Positions 53,198 to 62,476 of a stretch of 64,000 nucleotides of DNA are shown piece by piece. The number at the start of each line of letters is the position of its first letter. Positions within the stretch are counted from its first letter, which is position 1. Below the pieces are notes generated by a model. It ran no database searches. It saw only the letters and a program-made list of their open reading frames with translations, and was not told the origin of the DNA. The position numbers were made by a program, and so were the translations under genes. Origin of the DNA: DAOTWP01 sp034435675 (GTDB lineage Bacteria; Chloroflexota; Anaerolineae; Aggregatilineales; Phototrophicaceae); contig DAOTWP010000132.1 in the NCBI GenBank assembly GCA_034435675.1, positions 1 to 64,000 of the forward strand, in the 5' to 3' direction.

Positions 53198-53809
53198 TTA
53201 GAGTGGATTCACATCAAGGACGGTGACCGGATTAATGTTAATCACGGTTGTGCCCCGATAGTCAGTACGAGTTCTGGTGCGCCGATCCCACGTATGCACA
53301 TGTCCGTGCAGCATATAGCGCGGGCGATACCAGTTCAAGAATTTGATGAAGGCGTTAAAGCCCAGATGCGCACGGTCTTCGCCGTCGTGAATGCCGCGGG
53401 CGGGTGAATGTGCGACAAAAACATCGATACCGTAACCATAATGCTGGCGACGGCGGCGCAGGCGCAAGCCTATTTTAAGCACCATTTGCAGCATTTCAAA
53501 TTCGCTATACTGAATCAACCCGTTATTATAGTTAATGCAGCCTTCCAACCCCATAAAGCTGATGCCACCATAATTGACAAAGCGCATATGCAGGTCTTGG
53601 CCGCCGGGGGGTTCTTCAACATAGTGTTCATCATGATTGCCGCGCACGTACAACAGCGGCACATTCAACACCGAGGTAATGAATTCGAGATAGGCGGACG
53701 GCATATCCCCACAGCTCACCACCAGTTCGATGTCACTGTACTGCCGCCGCAGGTTAGCGGCGCTTTCCATTTGTTTAACGACAGTATCACTCAAACAAAG
53801 CAATTTCAC
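53198..53809 (-). CDS. Metallophosphoesterase with a changed first metal motif
   Basis: 203 residues. Motifs are LCLSDTVVKQ (first block), VVSCGDMPS, RGNHDEHY, VFVAHSPARGIHD and HGHVHTWDR. All metal ligands except the usual His of D-x-H in the first block are present, since SDTVV replaces SDxH. Substrate unknown; related proteins cleave phosphodiesters. The start is GTG 53809 with AGGG at 6 bases; the longer frame adds an unlike leader. It sits between the XdhC-type and FAD/FeS genes, 11 bases before the latter, so it is part of the operon. Confidence 0.82.
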   Translation of the reverse strand: MKLLCLSDTVVKQMESAANLRRQYSDIELVVSCGDMPSAYLEFITSVLNVPLLYVRGNHDEHYVEEPPGGQDLHMRFVNYGGISFMGLEGCINYNNGLIQYSEFEMLQMVLKIGLRLRRRRQHYGYGIDVFVAHSPARGIHDGEDRAHLGFNAFIKFLNWYRPRYMLHGHVHTWDRRTRTRTDYRGTTVININPVTVLDVNPL

Positions 53810-53898
53810 AATGAACCCTGAACAACAATAACGACGATTTCGTTGACAACCATGCTCCTGTACCACAGCATTTTGGGGCGTCTACAAACCTGACCGGT

Positions 53899-54747
53899 TT
53901 ATTCGCTCCGGGCAGCGGCTTCCGCATCCTGCACATTGCCCATCCAGCGCATAGGCGCGCCAGTTCCACCGCGCCGCAGCATGATAATCTCCGCAAGAAT
54001 ACTGACCGCAATCTCTCTGGGCGTTTCTGCGCCCAATTCCAGCCCAATCGGGGCATGAACACGAGCAAGCTGCGCCTCGGTCAGACCATGTTCCTCGCGC
54101 AGTGCTTTAACGGTCAGCGCCCAGCGCCGCCGACTGCCGATAATGCCAATATAAGCCGCCCCTGTTTGCAGCAGCAGTGGTACCAGATTGACATCCACTG
54201 GCAGCCCGCGTGTCACACAGGCAATATAGGTTTGCGCATTGATTGTAACACGATTCACGATCTCACCGGGGGGGCAAACCACGTAACTATCCAGCCCCGG
54301 CGCATAATCAGGATTGCAGAAAGCTTCGCGGTCATCACTGAGCAGCACGCGGTACCCCGCCCATTTGCCCAGTTCCGCCAGCGCTCTGCCAACGTGCCCA
54401 CCACCCACCACCAGCAAAACGGGTCTGCTGGCTACTGGCTCAATAAAAATGTCGGCAGTACCGCCGCAGATGCCCGGATCACCGTCTTCCAGATTGTTGA
54501 GCGTGTACGTGCGCAGGCGCGTCTGCCCATCCGCCATTGCCGCCAGCGCTTCCTGAACCACCCGCGACTCCAGCGCACCGCCACCAACCGTGCCGACAAT
54601 GCTGCCATCAGCACGCACGAGCATTTTGCTGCCCGCATGACGCGGCATTGACCCCTGCGTGCGAATAATGGTCGCAAGCGCAGCGGGTTCGCCGCTGACA
54701 CCCACGGCGCTCAACGCTTCATAGACCTCGCGGTTATCATCATGCAT
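53899..54747 (-). CDS. XdhC/CoxI-family molybdenum enzyme maturation factor
   Basis: 282 residues. The N-terminal XdhC/CoxI domain (PAALATIIRTQGSMPRHAGSKML, GTVGGGALESRV) and the C-terminal Rossmann XdhC domain (VVGGGHVGRALAELG, IGIIGSRRR, IGLELGAETPREIAVSILAEI) are both present. XdhC proteins sulphurate or insert the Mo cofactor in xanthine-dehydrogenase-type enzymes. First gene of the Mo operon proper, 2 bases after the GT-C-like gene. Confidence 0.93.
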   Translation of the reverse strand: MHDDNREVYEALSAVGVSGEPAALATIIRTQGSMPRHAGSKMLVRADGSIVGTVGGGALESRVVQEALAAMADGQTRLRTYTLNNLEDGDPGICGGTADIFIEPVASRPVLLVVGGGHVGRALAELGKWAGYRVLLSDDREAFCNPDYAPGLDSYVVCPPGEIVNRVTINAQTYIACVTRGLPVDVNLVPLLLQTGAAYIGIIGSRRRWALTVKALREEHGLTEAQLARVHAPIGLELGAETPREIAVSILAEIIMLRRGGTGAPMRWMGNVQDAEAAARSE

Positions 54748-54749
54748 GG

Positions 54750-57317
54750 TTATGGCACCTCAATCTCGCCCAGCCACAGGCGTCCATCCGGCGACACGTC
54801 ATAGACACTGCTGGTTGGCATCAGCCGTTCCTGAGTATACGGGTTGTAGAAGCCGATTGCCACACGATACGTGCCGGATTCGAACGCGCGCAGATCTAAA
54901 GTGCGGGTTTCCCCAATATAGCTCGGCAGGACATTGCCCAGAGGAAGTTGTCCGTTTCCCAGATAGACATCCAGTCCCTGAAGTGGTGGTTGATTGATGT
55001 CATCATAGACGTGGATAAAGAGGCGATAATCACCATACGCGCGCGTATCGAAATACCAACTCAGTTGCACCCATAGCAGCCCGTCAAAACGACTTGTCGG
55101 ATTTCCAAAGTTTGGCTGTAGAAAGGCATGATGCAACAGCACCGCATCGTCCTGAAAGCTCGCGCTGCTGTCAGTCGGCACGGGTACGTAGAGTTCACCG
55201 CTGAAAATGGCATGCGACGCCGGGAAATAGAAGCTCTCTTCTCCTTCTGGCACAATCCGAATGGTATTGTGCGGGCGCAGCCGATCGCGTGGAATCGCCG
55301 TATAAACATCGAGCCATGAGCCGGGGCGTTCAGGCACAACGTTGCGATCAAGGAACTCATCGTTGAGATAGACCGCCAGTGTCCCGCTTGCAGCAGAATG
55401 TACGCGAGTCACCAGCACCACATCATGGTCTGTCGCTGGCAGCGTGAAATCAAATTGTTCGTAACCTCGAACAATGCGCACACCGTCAAGTAAAGGAACG
55501 GTTACATTTAACCCAACCATCAAATCGAAGTAGGAATATCGAATCTCAAACGGTTCAGATGGAAACCGACCACCAGTCCCACTGTTCACAACCTGATAGT
55601 TGTGTTCATGTTCGGAGGCAATATCGCCTACATAAATACTTGTCACCAATCGCCGCTGACTCAGTGTATAAGTAATATAATCGCCTCCGACAAGGTCGCG
55701 GTCATCCCAGAACTCTTCCCACGCCGGCTCGTAGATCCCCTGCACACTTGCCGCGAGCGCCACATTCACACGGTCATCCAGCACGACCTCAAAACGGGCG
55801 CGTTCGTTAGCATACAGGCTGGTCTGCGCCAGCATCCCCAACCCATAGCCGTGCCCCTCGCCATACGACGCAATATAATCCGGCTGCTGATCGATCAAGA
55901 ATTCCGCCACACTGCCTGGACCATTACGCCAGTACGCTGCCGCGCCGGGGGTCGTCAGCCCGACCATGTCGAGTGTGCTGCGCCCGCCCAGGTAACGCAT
56001 CAGCCCGACATCATGCACGGCAACCAGCGCGTCCTCAGCGGTGTTCGCCCGCAGCCACAATGCCATCTGGTAAGGCTGTGCGTAGACATAACCGACATTG
56101 GTGTGATAGTAGCCCAAAAACTGCGCCCCAATCAGCAGCGCGAACCCCAGCAGAGCAGCACCAGCGCCGGGAATCAACACGGCAAAACGAGTGCGGCAGA
56201 GCGCCTGCCAGCCCCATGCCAGCGCCCACGCAGCAAGGGGAAACATCAGCGCCAGCGCGGGAGTCTGGTAGCGCTTGAAGTGCCAGAATGCGGTGTCCAG
56301 CGTGCTAACCGCCCCTGACAGCGCCAGCAGCCACAATGTTAGCAGCGTCGCAATACCCCATGCCCGCTGCCGCACGAGCGCTGCCAGCCCAACCAGCCCT
56401 AGCGGAAACAGCAGCACGGGCAGATACCAGCCTTCGCGCGGGCTGTAGCCGGTCAGCCATTCCGCCCACATGCGCACGAAGTTTTCGACAATACGCGCAA
56501 TGATGACACCCCAATCCTGCGGAATCAGCCCCAAAAGCGATTTTGCCGCGCTGCCTGACGCGGTGGCAGACCCAGTGAACGCCAGATTGAGCGCTGGTTG
56601 CAGAAAACACGCCACCAGCGGCAGCAGCAGCCACAGCGCCACCCGCGCAAATCCGCCGTTTGCCGGTATCCGCGGGCGGAGCAGCATTACCCCGACAGCG
56701 ATGATCACGGGCGCCGCCGCTTCGGGACGGGCAAGCGCGAGCAGAGTTGCGGCAGCAGCAAACAACCGCAGTCGTGTTGTCACCACGGCATAGAGCGTGA
56801 ACAGCGTGAAGAACACCAGCAGCCCGGTTTCCATGCCACTCATGAAATGCCATGCGCTGCTGCCTGTCAACCCAAAAGCACATGCCGCCCCTGCGCCCAA
56901 CCACAGCGGACCGGCACGCGCGCGCACCAGCAGGTAAACCAGCCACATGCTGCCCGCCAGCGCCAGCGCCCCCACACCCAACGCCCATGCTCCCAGCGCC
57001 AGATCATGAAAGCCGCTCAGATATCCCGCTGCCAGCACATACGGATAGATAAAACTGGTCGCGCCGGAGGTAGGCGGATCACCGGGGTTGTAAATGTAAG
57101 ACTGTCCCTGCGCAAGCTGGCGCGCATACTGAAAGTGAATGTACACATCGTCCAGCGGCAGCAGCAGCGTCCCCCGCCCTGCTGCCAGACTCGCGCTGAT
57201 ATATGCCAGCAGTGTCAGCGCGGCGACAACCCAGCACAACAGCCACACGAGCAGGTTAGCACGCCTGCTCGTCGGAGCAGGTGCGGGTGAGACATCAGGT
57301 GCAGAGCGGGTATCCAT
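54750..57317 (-). CDS. Large GT-C-like membrane protein
   Basis: 855 residues. The N-terminal 450 hold about ten membrane helices. The first external loop has the acidic pair LPLDDVYIHFQYARQLAQGQ, followed by a GDPPTSGATSF segment that resembles the PMT/ArnT type of GT-C glycosyltransferases. The C-terminal 400 residues are soluble and beta-rich with no known domain. Such proteins move sugars from polyprenyl carriers outside the membrane. The substrate is unknown. It is just upstream of the XdhC gene but the link to Mo metabolism is probably only positional. Confidence 0.82.
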   Translation of the reverse strand: MDTRSAPDVSPAPAPTSRRANLLVWLLCWVVAALTLLAYISASLAAGRGTLLLPLDDVYIHFQYARQLAQGQSYIYNPGDPPTSGATSFIYPYVLAAGYLSGFHDLALGAWALGVGALALAGSMWLVYLLVRARAGPLWLGAGAACAFGLTGSSAWHFMSGMETGLLVFFTLFTLYAVVTTRLRLFAAAATLLALARPEAAAPVIIAVGVMLLRPRIPANGGFARVALWLLLPLVACFLQPALNLAFTGSATASGSAAKSLLGLIPQDWGVIIARIVENFVRMWAEWLTGYSPREGWYLPVLLFPLGLVGLAALVRQRAWGIATLLTLWLLALSGAVSTLDTAFWHFKRYQTPALALMFPLAAWALAWGWQALCRTRFAVLIPGAGAALLGFALLIGAQFLGYYHTNVGYVYAQPYQMALWLRANTAEDALVAVHDVGLMRYLGGRSTLDMVGLTTPGAAAYWRNGPGSVAEFLIDQQPDYIASYGEGHGYGLGMLAQTSLYANERARFEVVLDDRVNVALAASVQGIYEPAWEEFWDDRDLVGGDYITYTLSQRRLVTSIYVGDIASEHEHNYQVVNSGTGGRFPSEPFEIRYSYFDLMVGLNVTVPLLDGVRIVRGYEQFDFTLPATDHDVVLVTRVHSAASGTLAVYLNDEFLDRNVVPERPGSWLDVYTAIPRDRLRPHNTIRIVPEGEESFYFPASHAIFSGELYVPVPTDSSASFQDDAVLLHHAFLQPNFGNPTSRFDGLLWVQLSWYFDTRAYGDYRLFIHVYDDINQPPLQGLDVYLGNGQLPLGNVLPSYIGETRTLDLRAFESGTYRVAIGFYNPYTQERLMPTSSVYDVSPDGRLWLGEIEVP

Positions 57318-57392
57318 CAGAAAACAATGGAGGCAGAGCGATCAGCCCGTACCCCCACTGTGATTACTCCGTGATAATTAGCCGAACAGTAA

Positions 57393-58400
57393 TCAGCGGC
57401 TGTAGCCATCCGCGAAGATGTCTATCATATAGCGCACATCGGGTCCCAGCGGATACAGAATTGGGCAGGTCGCGCCATGCGCAATGTATTCGCGCACCTT
57501 CGCCTTGACTTCCTCCGGTGTCCCCGATGCAGTAATCATCTGCACCACGTCATCCGGCACCAGCCGCATCGCCTGTTCGATCTGCTCCTCCGTAGCGGGC
57601 CAGGTCAGCACCTGCGCGATGTCGTCCAGCAGTTCCTGTTTAACCCCGCTTGCCTTCATGATGTGCGGCTGCTGCCCCAGATACTGCGTGACCAGCTTGC
57701 GCGCCCCGTCCAATGCCTTCTTGCGGTCACGATCCACCGAGCAGACGACCAACTGCGGGCGATCCAGATCATAGACACTGCGCCCGACCTTCTTGGCACC
57801 TTTGTCCAGTTCTGCCAGCGCGCCCTCGTTGTACTGCGGTGATACCAGATAGTTCAGCACAACGCCGTCAGCGATTTCGCCGGTTAGCGCCATCATCTGT
57901 GGACCTGTCGCGCCAATATAGATCGGCACATTGCGCGGCTCTTTGCGCCCATGCACCACATCAAGTTCGACATCATCCAGATGCACAAACTCACCGTGAA
58001 ACGTCACGCGCTCCCGCGCCAGCAGCGCCCGCACGACGGTCACAACTTCGCGCATAGCGAGCAGCGGCTTCTGACGATTGATGCCCACTTTCGCCGCCAA
58101 CGGATCCCACCACGCGCCAATGCCACAGATAATGCGATCCTGCGCCAGATCATCCAGCGTCAGAAACGTTGCCGCAATCACCGCCGCGTTGCGCGTCCAG
58201 TTGTTGATCACGCCGGAGCCGATTTTGATTCGGCTGGTGGTTGCTGCAAACGCTGCCATCGGCACTACGGCATCACGCACCAGGCGGCTCTCCGCCTGCC
58301 AAACCGCTTCAAAGCCGCGCTGTTCGGCATATTGCACGTACTTAACCGCATCCTGAAGTGGGTGCGCATCCTGCAAATAAAGTGCTACGGAATCAGCCAT
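57393..58400 (-). CDS. LLM-class F420-dependent oxidoreductase
   Basis: 335 residues. A bacterial luciferase-like TIM barrel with N-terminal VALYLQDAHPLQDAV, GFEAVWQAESRLV, IKIGSGVINNWTRNAAVIA and IYIGATGPQMMALTGEIADGV. This resembles Mer and other F420H2-dependent members rather than FMN-dependent luciferases. It is downstream of cofC on the same strand (128 bases), so an F420-linked hydride transfer is likely. Substrate unknown. Confidence 0.88.
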   Translation of the reverse strand: MADSVALYLQDAHPLQDAVKYVQYAEQRGFEAVWQAESRLVRDAVVPMAAFAATTSRIKIGSGVINNWTRNAAVIAATFLTLDDLAQDRIICGIGAWWDPLAAKVGINRQKPLLAMREVVTVVRALLARERVTFHGEFVHLDDVELDVVHGRKEPRNVPIYIGATGPQMMALTGEIADGVVLNYLVSPQYNEGALAELDKGAKKVGRSVYDLDRPQLVVCSVDRDRKKALDGARKLVTQYLGQQPHIMKASGVKQELLDDIAQVLTWPATEEQIEQAMRLVPDDVVQMITASGTPEEVKAKVREYIAHGATCPILYPLGPDVRYMIDIFADGYSR

Positions 58401-58528
58401 AAACTCAATCCTAGTTTGTTGTTAAGCAGTCGCCGGTCGCCGCCGCACGGCAAGCACTGTGCCGCCAACCGCAAAATCCATTTGATAAAAAGTCCGTCCG
58501 CAAAGAACCGTTTTTACATTCCCAACGG

Positions 58529-59218
58529 CTATGTTCCGGCTTCTTTCAGCGCCATCACCAGATCGAACATCTGCGCCTCGGACAGAAAGCTGAGCGCCTG
58601 ATAAGCGCCGCGTTCAATCATGCGCAGATAATTCATCAAATCTTCCGGCACATCAATATCCCATAACAAGCGTTCGGAGACATACTTTTCAATATTTGCC
58701 CGTGCATCCCGCGCCTGAACGACATGGCGGTGATAACTGCCCACCCCGTAAGAGTAGTTCAACAGTCCGGGTGGACTGACATAGAGGGCGTTGGTGCCGT
58801 CCTCATTACGGTCTGTGGCAACAACCACCGTCGGCTCACCGTAAAAGCGCTGCCCCAGCGCAAGCATGGCAAGAATATCGTTTGCATGCAAAAAGGGCAA
58901 GTCTGCTGGGAGGATTAGCACCGCCTCCCCCCCCCATCCGCCGACAACCTGGGTCGCGCGCATCAACGCGGCATTGAGTTCGGGCGCGCCACTCTCCTGC
59001 ACGGTGTTTGCGCCGTACTCGCGGGCGATTGCCAGCGCACGATTGTCACGGCTGATAACCAGCGTGCCGTTCACCTGTGGAACATTGGACATCACCTCAA
59101 GCACATGCCGCAGCATGGCTTCGGCAAGCTGTTCCCGTTGTTCAGGCGTGATTACCCTGGACAAACGGCTCTTCGCCAGCTTAAGCGGTTTAACCGGGAT
59201 AATTCCCCAAACAGGCAT
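58529..59218 (-). CDS. cofC: 2-phospho-L-lactate (or phosphoenolpyruvate) guanylyltransferase
   Basis: 229 residues. Motifs are WGIIPVKPLKLAKSRLS at the N-terminus and VLILPADLPFLHAND in the middle. It activates 2-phospholactate or PEP with GTP for coenzyme F420 assembly; which of the two is not clear from sequence. The ATG at 59218 overlaps the cofD stop (TGATG). The longer frame adds four residues. Confidence 0.93.
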   Translation of the reverse strand: MPVWGIIPVKPLKLAKSRLSRVITPEQREQLAEAMLRHVLEVMSNVPQVNGTLVISRDNRALAIAREYGANTVQESGAPELNAALMRATQVVGGWGGEAVLILPADLPFLHANDILAMLALGQRFYGEPTVVVATDRNEDGTNALYVSPPGLLNYSYGVGSYHRHVVQARDARANIEKYVSERLLWDIDVPEDLMNYLRMIERGAYQALSFLSEAQMFDLVMALKEAGT

Positions 59219-60156
59219 CACGATTTCCACCCCTCAATCCACGCCAGAAGGCGTTTCGCCAGGACCACTTTATCGTCATCAGTGTGCATTACCGTATCAA
59301 ACGCGGCTGTACACTCGACGGAAAACCGCGCCTCGCTGTCTCTTTCATCATACACGAAACCGTTGATGACGCTGCCGTAATACTGCGCCACCGCCGCCGC
59401 TGATGGAACGTAACCCAGCTCACGCATCAGTTTAGCTGTCGGTCCCTTGATGGCTTCGCCGCCGACGATTGGTGTGACCGCCACACGCGGCACGGCACAT
59501 GCCAACAGCGCGGCGCGCATACCCGGCACCGCCAAAATCGGCGCAATACTCAACCAGGGGTTCGATGGTCCCAGAATGATAGCATCTGCTGCTGCCAGCG
59601 CCACCTGCACCTGCATGGTCATACGCGCCTGTTCCGCGCCGCTGAAGCGCAGCCCGGTCATAACAGGCTGCCAGCGATGCTTAACAAAATACTCTTGAAA
59701 CGCCAGCGTGCCGAACTCGGCAGTTTCCACGACGGTAGCGATGGTCTCATCCGTCATCGGCAGCACACGGCTAAGGATCCCCAGCGAGGAGGTCAGTCGC
59801 CGGGTGACATCCGTCAGGGTTTGCCCTTCGCTCAGCCAGGCGGTGCGCAGGATGTGTGTGGCAAAATCCTGGTCGCCCAGCCCGAACCAGGTTTCCTGCC
59901 CATAACGCGCCAACGCGCTGAGCGTCTGCCGCGTATCGTCTGCAACGCCCCACCCAAAGTGGCGGTTAACCAGCCCGGAAAGGGTATACATGATTGTGTC
60001 AATATCAGGGCAGATGCGCAGCCCATACAACCAGAAATCGTCCCCGGTATTGACAATGATGGTGAGATTTTCGGGGGGCAGCACCTGTGCAAGACCATAG
60101 GCAAGTTTTGCCCCGCCAACACCGCCTACAAGCAAGACTACATTGTTCAGCGCCAA
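59218..60156 (-). CDS. cofD: 2-phospho-L-lactate transferase
   Basis: 312 residues. Family motifs are LLVGGVGGAKLAYGL and NTGDDFWLYGLRICPDIDT, and IILGPSNPWLSI in the second half. CofD transfers the activated phospholactate or phosphoenolpyruvate unit to Fo to make F420-0. The start is TTG 60156 with AAAAGAG upstream, giving MALNNVVLLVGG; it overlaps the nitroreductase by 10 bases. The longer frame adds 40 Cys/Ala/Gly-rich residues not typical of the family. Confidence 0.93.
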   Translation of the reverse strand: MALNNVVLLVGGVGGAKLAYGLAQVLPPENLTIIVNTGDDFWLYGLRICPDIDTIMYTLSGLVNRHFGWGVADDTRQTLSALARYGQETWFGLGDQDFATHILRTAWLSEGQTLTDVTRRLTSSLGILSRVLPMTDETIATVVETAEFGTLAFQEYFVKHRWQPVMTGLRFSGAEQARMTMQVQVALAAADAIILGPSNPWLSIAPILAVPGMRAALLACAVPRVAVTPIVGGEAIKGPTAKLMRELGYVPSAAAVAQYYGSVINGFVYDERDSEARFSVECTAAFDTVMHTDDDKVVLAKRLLAWIEGWKS

Positions 60157-60755
60157 AGCACACTCTTTTCCAGTGGGTGGCGTGTTCTGGCATGCGCCAC
60201 AGCACCCGGCAGCGGATAACCCAGCGTGACCAGCCCCTGCGGTTGCCAGTCCGCAGGCAGCGCCAGCGCAGCGCAAACCTCTTCAGGGCTGAACAGCGGC
60301 GCACACATCCAGCACGCGCCCAAGCCCGCATGATGCGCGGCAAGCAGCAAATTCTGTGCCGCCATTGCCACACTCTGCACCGCCATCAGGATTTCATTGT
60401 GCTGCCGCCGTTCGTCGGGATAATGGTCCATATCTGCCAGTGACAGGCACACGACCACAACCACCGGCGCAGACGAGATGCGTTCGATTGAACGGTGAAC
60501 ATCGCGGGCGATGACGTCCTCCGGTACATGATCGGCTGCCAGATCGCGCCGCAGACGTGCCGCCATCACCTCCGCTAAGCGCTGCCTGGTTTCAAGCTGC
60601 TGCACCACAACAAAACGCCATGGCTGACGATTATGCGCCGATGGCGCACGCAGCGCGGCGTTGAGCAGGGTTTCCAGCAGTGCGACTGGCACAGCATCCG
60701 GTGAATACTGACGCACTGAATGGCGTGTATAGATGGTTTCAAGCAGCGTCATCAT
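60147..60755 (-). CDS. Stand-alone nitroreductase, FbiB C-terminal-domain-like
   Basis: 202 residues. FMN-binding nitroreductase fold with ETIYTRHSVRQYSPDAVP, RAPSAHNRQPWRFVVV, AAQNLLLAAHHAGLGACWM and LVTLGYP. In FbiB a nitroreductase domain reduces dehydro-F420-0. Position between cofE and cofD, overlapping cofD by 10 bases, supports that role for this separate protein. ATG at 60755 (a second ATG follows directly). Another FMN reductase role is possible. Confidence 0.88.
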   Translation of the reverse strand: MMTLLETIYTRHSVRQYSPDAVPVALLETLLNAALRAPSAHNRQPWRFVVVQQLETRQRLAEVMAARLRRDLAADHVPEDVIARDVHRSIERISSAPVVVVVCLSLADMDHYPDERRQHNEILMAVQSVAMAAQNLLLAAHHAGLGACWMCAPLFSPEEVCAALALPADWQPQGLVTLGYPLPGAVAHARTRHPLEKSVLWR

Positions 60756-60843
60756 ACCAGGCGAATGCCTCCCTGCGTGCGGTGCGCCAGCATGTTACAG
60801 TCACTATAACACACTACCACACGATGATCAGACCAATATTAGA

Positions 60844-61608
60844 TTAGCGGTACAAGTCCAGTTCCGGAGCACGGTAAAGGTCGCTTGCCCGCCCATCGCC
60901 CGGCGGCACTTCCAGTCCGCGCACCAGCACCACCGGTAGTCCTTCGTTGGCTTCGCCGGTGAGCAGATTCGCAGCAGAAGCAAGCTGATCGGCAAAAGCC
61001 TGCACGCTGATACGCAGTTCCCTGCCAAATAAATCCTCCCGCCCGCGCAAATCCACCAGCGCAGGCAGCCCCGCAACCCCCACCGCCACGCCGACATTGC
61101 CCAGGCGGAATGGGCGTCCATGTGAATCGGTGATGACAATGCCAACCACTGCGCCGGTGGCTTCGTACAGCGCCTCGCGCAGTTTTCGCGCGGAAGAATC
61201 GGGGTCCAGCGGCAGCAGCAGCACCCGGTTATCCCCATCTTCAACATTGGACTGGTCAATTCCCGCATTAGCCGAAACAAAGCCCAATCTGTGCTGCACC
61301 ACCAGCACACCCAGCGCTTTGCGCGAAATGCGCTGGCTTTCGCTCAAAACCAGTTCAACCACGCGCGGGTCTTTGCGCGTTTCTTCCGCAAGCTGCCGGG
61401 CAGCTTCGCCGGGAGTAACGCTAACAAGTTCTACATAGCGCCCTTCGGCTTTGGAGACAATTTTGGATGTCACGACCAGCACATCGCCGCTTGCCAGTGT
61501 CACACCAGTCGTTTGCAGCGCGTTTAAAATCAGCGCGCACAGGTCATCCCCCGGCGCAACCAGTGGAATACCGTGCAGCGGGGTCAGCAGCATGGATTTA
61601 GGTGTCAT
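60844..61608 (-). CDS. cofE: Coenzyme F420-0:L-glutamate ligase
   Basis: 254 residues. Motifs are VVTSKIVSKAEGR, the central VVGIVITDSHGRPFRLG and VAVGVAGLPALVDLRG. CofE adds the glutamate tail to F420-0 with GTP. The ATG has GGTGGA nearby and lies 15 bases after npdG. It has the ligase domain only, not the FbiB fusion. Confidence 0.94.
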   Translation of the reverse strand: MTPKSMLLTPLHGIPLVAPGDDLCALILNALQTTGVTLASGDVLVVTSKIVSKAEGRYVELVSVTPGEAARQLAEETRKDPRVVELVLSESQRISRKALGVLVVQHRLGFVSANAGIDQSNVEDGDNRVLLLPLDPDSSARKLREALYEATGAVVGIVITDSHGRPFRLGNVGVAVGVAGLPALVDLRGREDLFGRELRISVQAFADQLASAANLLTGEANEGLPVVLVRGLEVPPGDGRASDLYRAPELDLYR

Positions 61609-61623
61609 AATCCACCGTGCCTG

Positions 61624-62304
61624 CTACTCAATGCCCGTAATGCGAATGCCCGCGCCTTTGACCTTGTACGCTTTGTTGATATACAGCAGTACCGGGGTTA
61701 ATGCCTCAACCGCCACCGCATTTGCCAACGGTCCGGCATCAATACCACGCATCCCGGCGGCTTCGGCAAGCTGGATAGCGTGTGTTTTTGCGTCGGCATT
61801 ATCCCCACACACCAGCACATCGCAGTCAACGCTTACGTTAGGATTCTTCATTTTCTCCGCGCTGACATTCTGGAAGGCGGAAACGACCTGCACGCTGTCC
61901 CCCAGCAGCGCCTGCGCTTCCAACCCGGCGGCTTTGCCAGCCGGCACATGCACGGTGCGCACATTGGGTGGCAGCAGCGGCACGGTGACATCCACCAGCA
62001 CCTTGCCGGTCAAATGCTCCCGCACACTTTCCAGCGTGGCGCGATGCGCCTCATACGGCACGCTGAGAATGACGAGGCTGGCGGCTTTGGCGGCGTCGGC
62101 GTTATCCATACCCAACAGATAATCGCCGCCCAGTTCGGCGTTCAGCTCTGCGGCACGCGCCGCGGCACGCACAGCATCGCGCGAGCCGATAATCACCCGG
62201 TAGCCATTCAACGCCCAGCGCATCGCCAGCCCGGAACCTTCCTTACCCGTTCCTCCCAGCACCGCAATCGTCATAACGATAGAGTCGTCGCGTAAATCAG
62301 ACAC
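61624..62304 (-). CDS. npdG: NADPH-dependent F420 reductase
   Basis: 226 residues. The Rossmann motif is IAVLGGTGKEGSGLAMRWA with the NADP-type loop IIGSRD; VVSAFQNVSAEKMKNP is the F420-side motif. It shuttles hydride between NADPH and F420. The start is GTG 62304 with AAAGGA at ideal spacing, giving MSDLRDDSIVMTIAV; ATG 62274 has no ribosome-binding site. First gene of the F420 operon. Confidence 0.93.
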   Translation of the reverse strand: MSDLRDDSIVMTIAVLGGTGKEGSGLAMRWALNGYRVIIGSRDAVRAAARAAELNAELGGDYLLGMDNADAAKAASLVILSVPYEAHRATLESVREHLTGKVLVDVTVPLLPPNVRTVHVPAGKAAGLEAQALLGDSVQVVSAFQNVSAEKMKNPNVSVDCDVLVCGDNADAKTHAIQLAEAAGMRGIDAGPLANAVAVEALTPVLLYINKAYKVKGAGIRITGIE

Positions 62305-62476
62305 AGTTTTTTCCTTTAGTCCTGGTGTTCGGCAGGCGGCTATCTGCACGCCTCCACCGCGAATGATGTAGACTACTCAGCCCGCTGCACTGTTCAAACG
62401 CTTATAGGGAACCAGCGCCAGCGAACCCATACACGACAGTTTGAGTGCTGCGCATGCGCCGGGCACGAAGGCATAC

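Noticed and set aside
62305..62476. Promoter or riboswitch between ssnA and npdG
   Set aside because: No convincing -10/-35 pair or conserved fold could be seen by eye.
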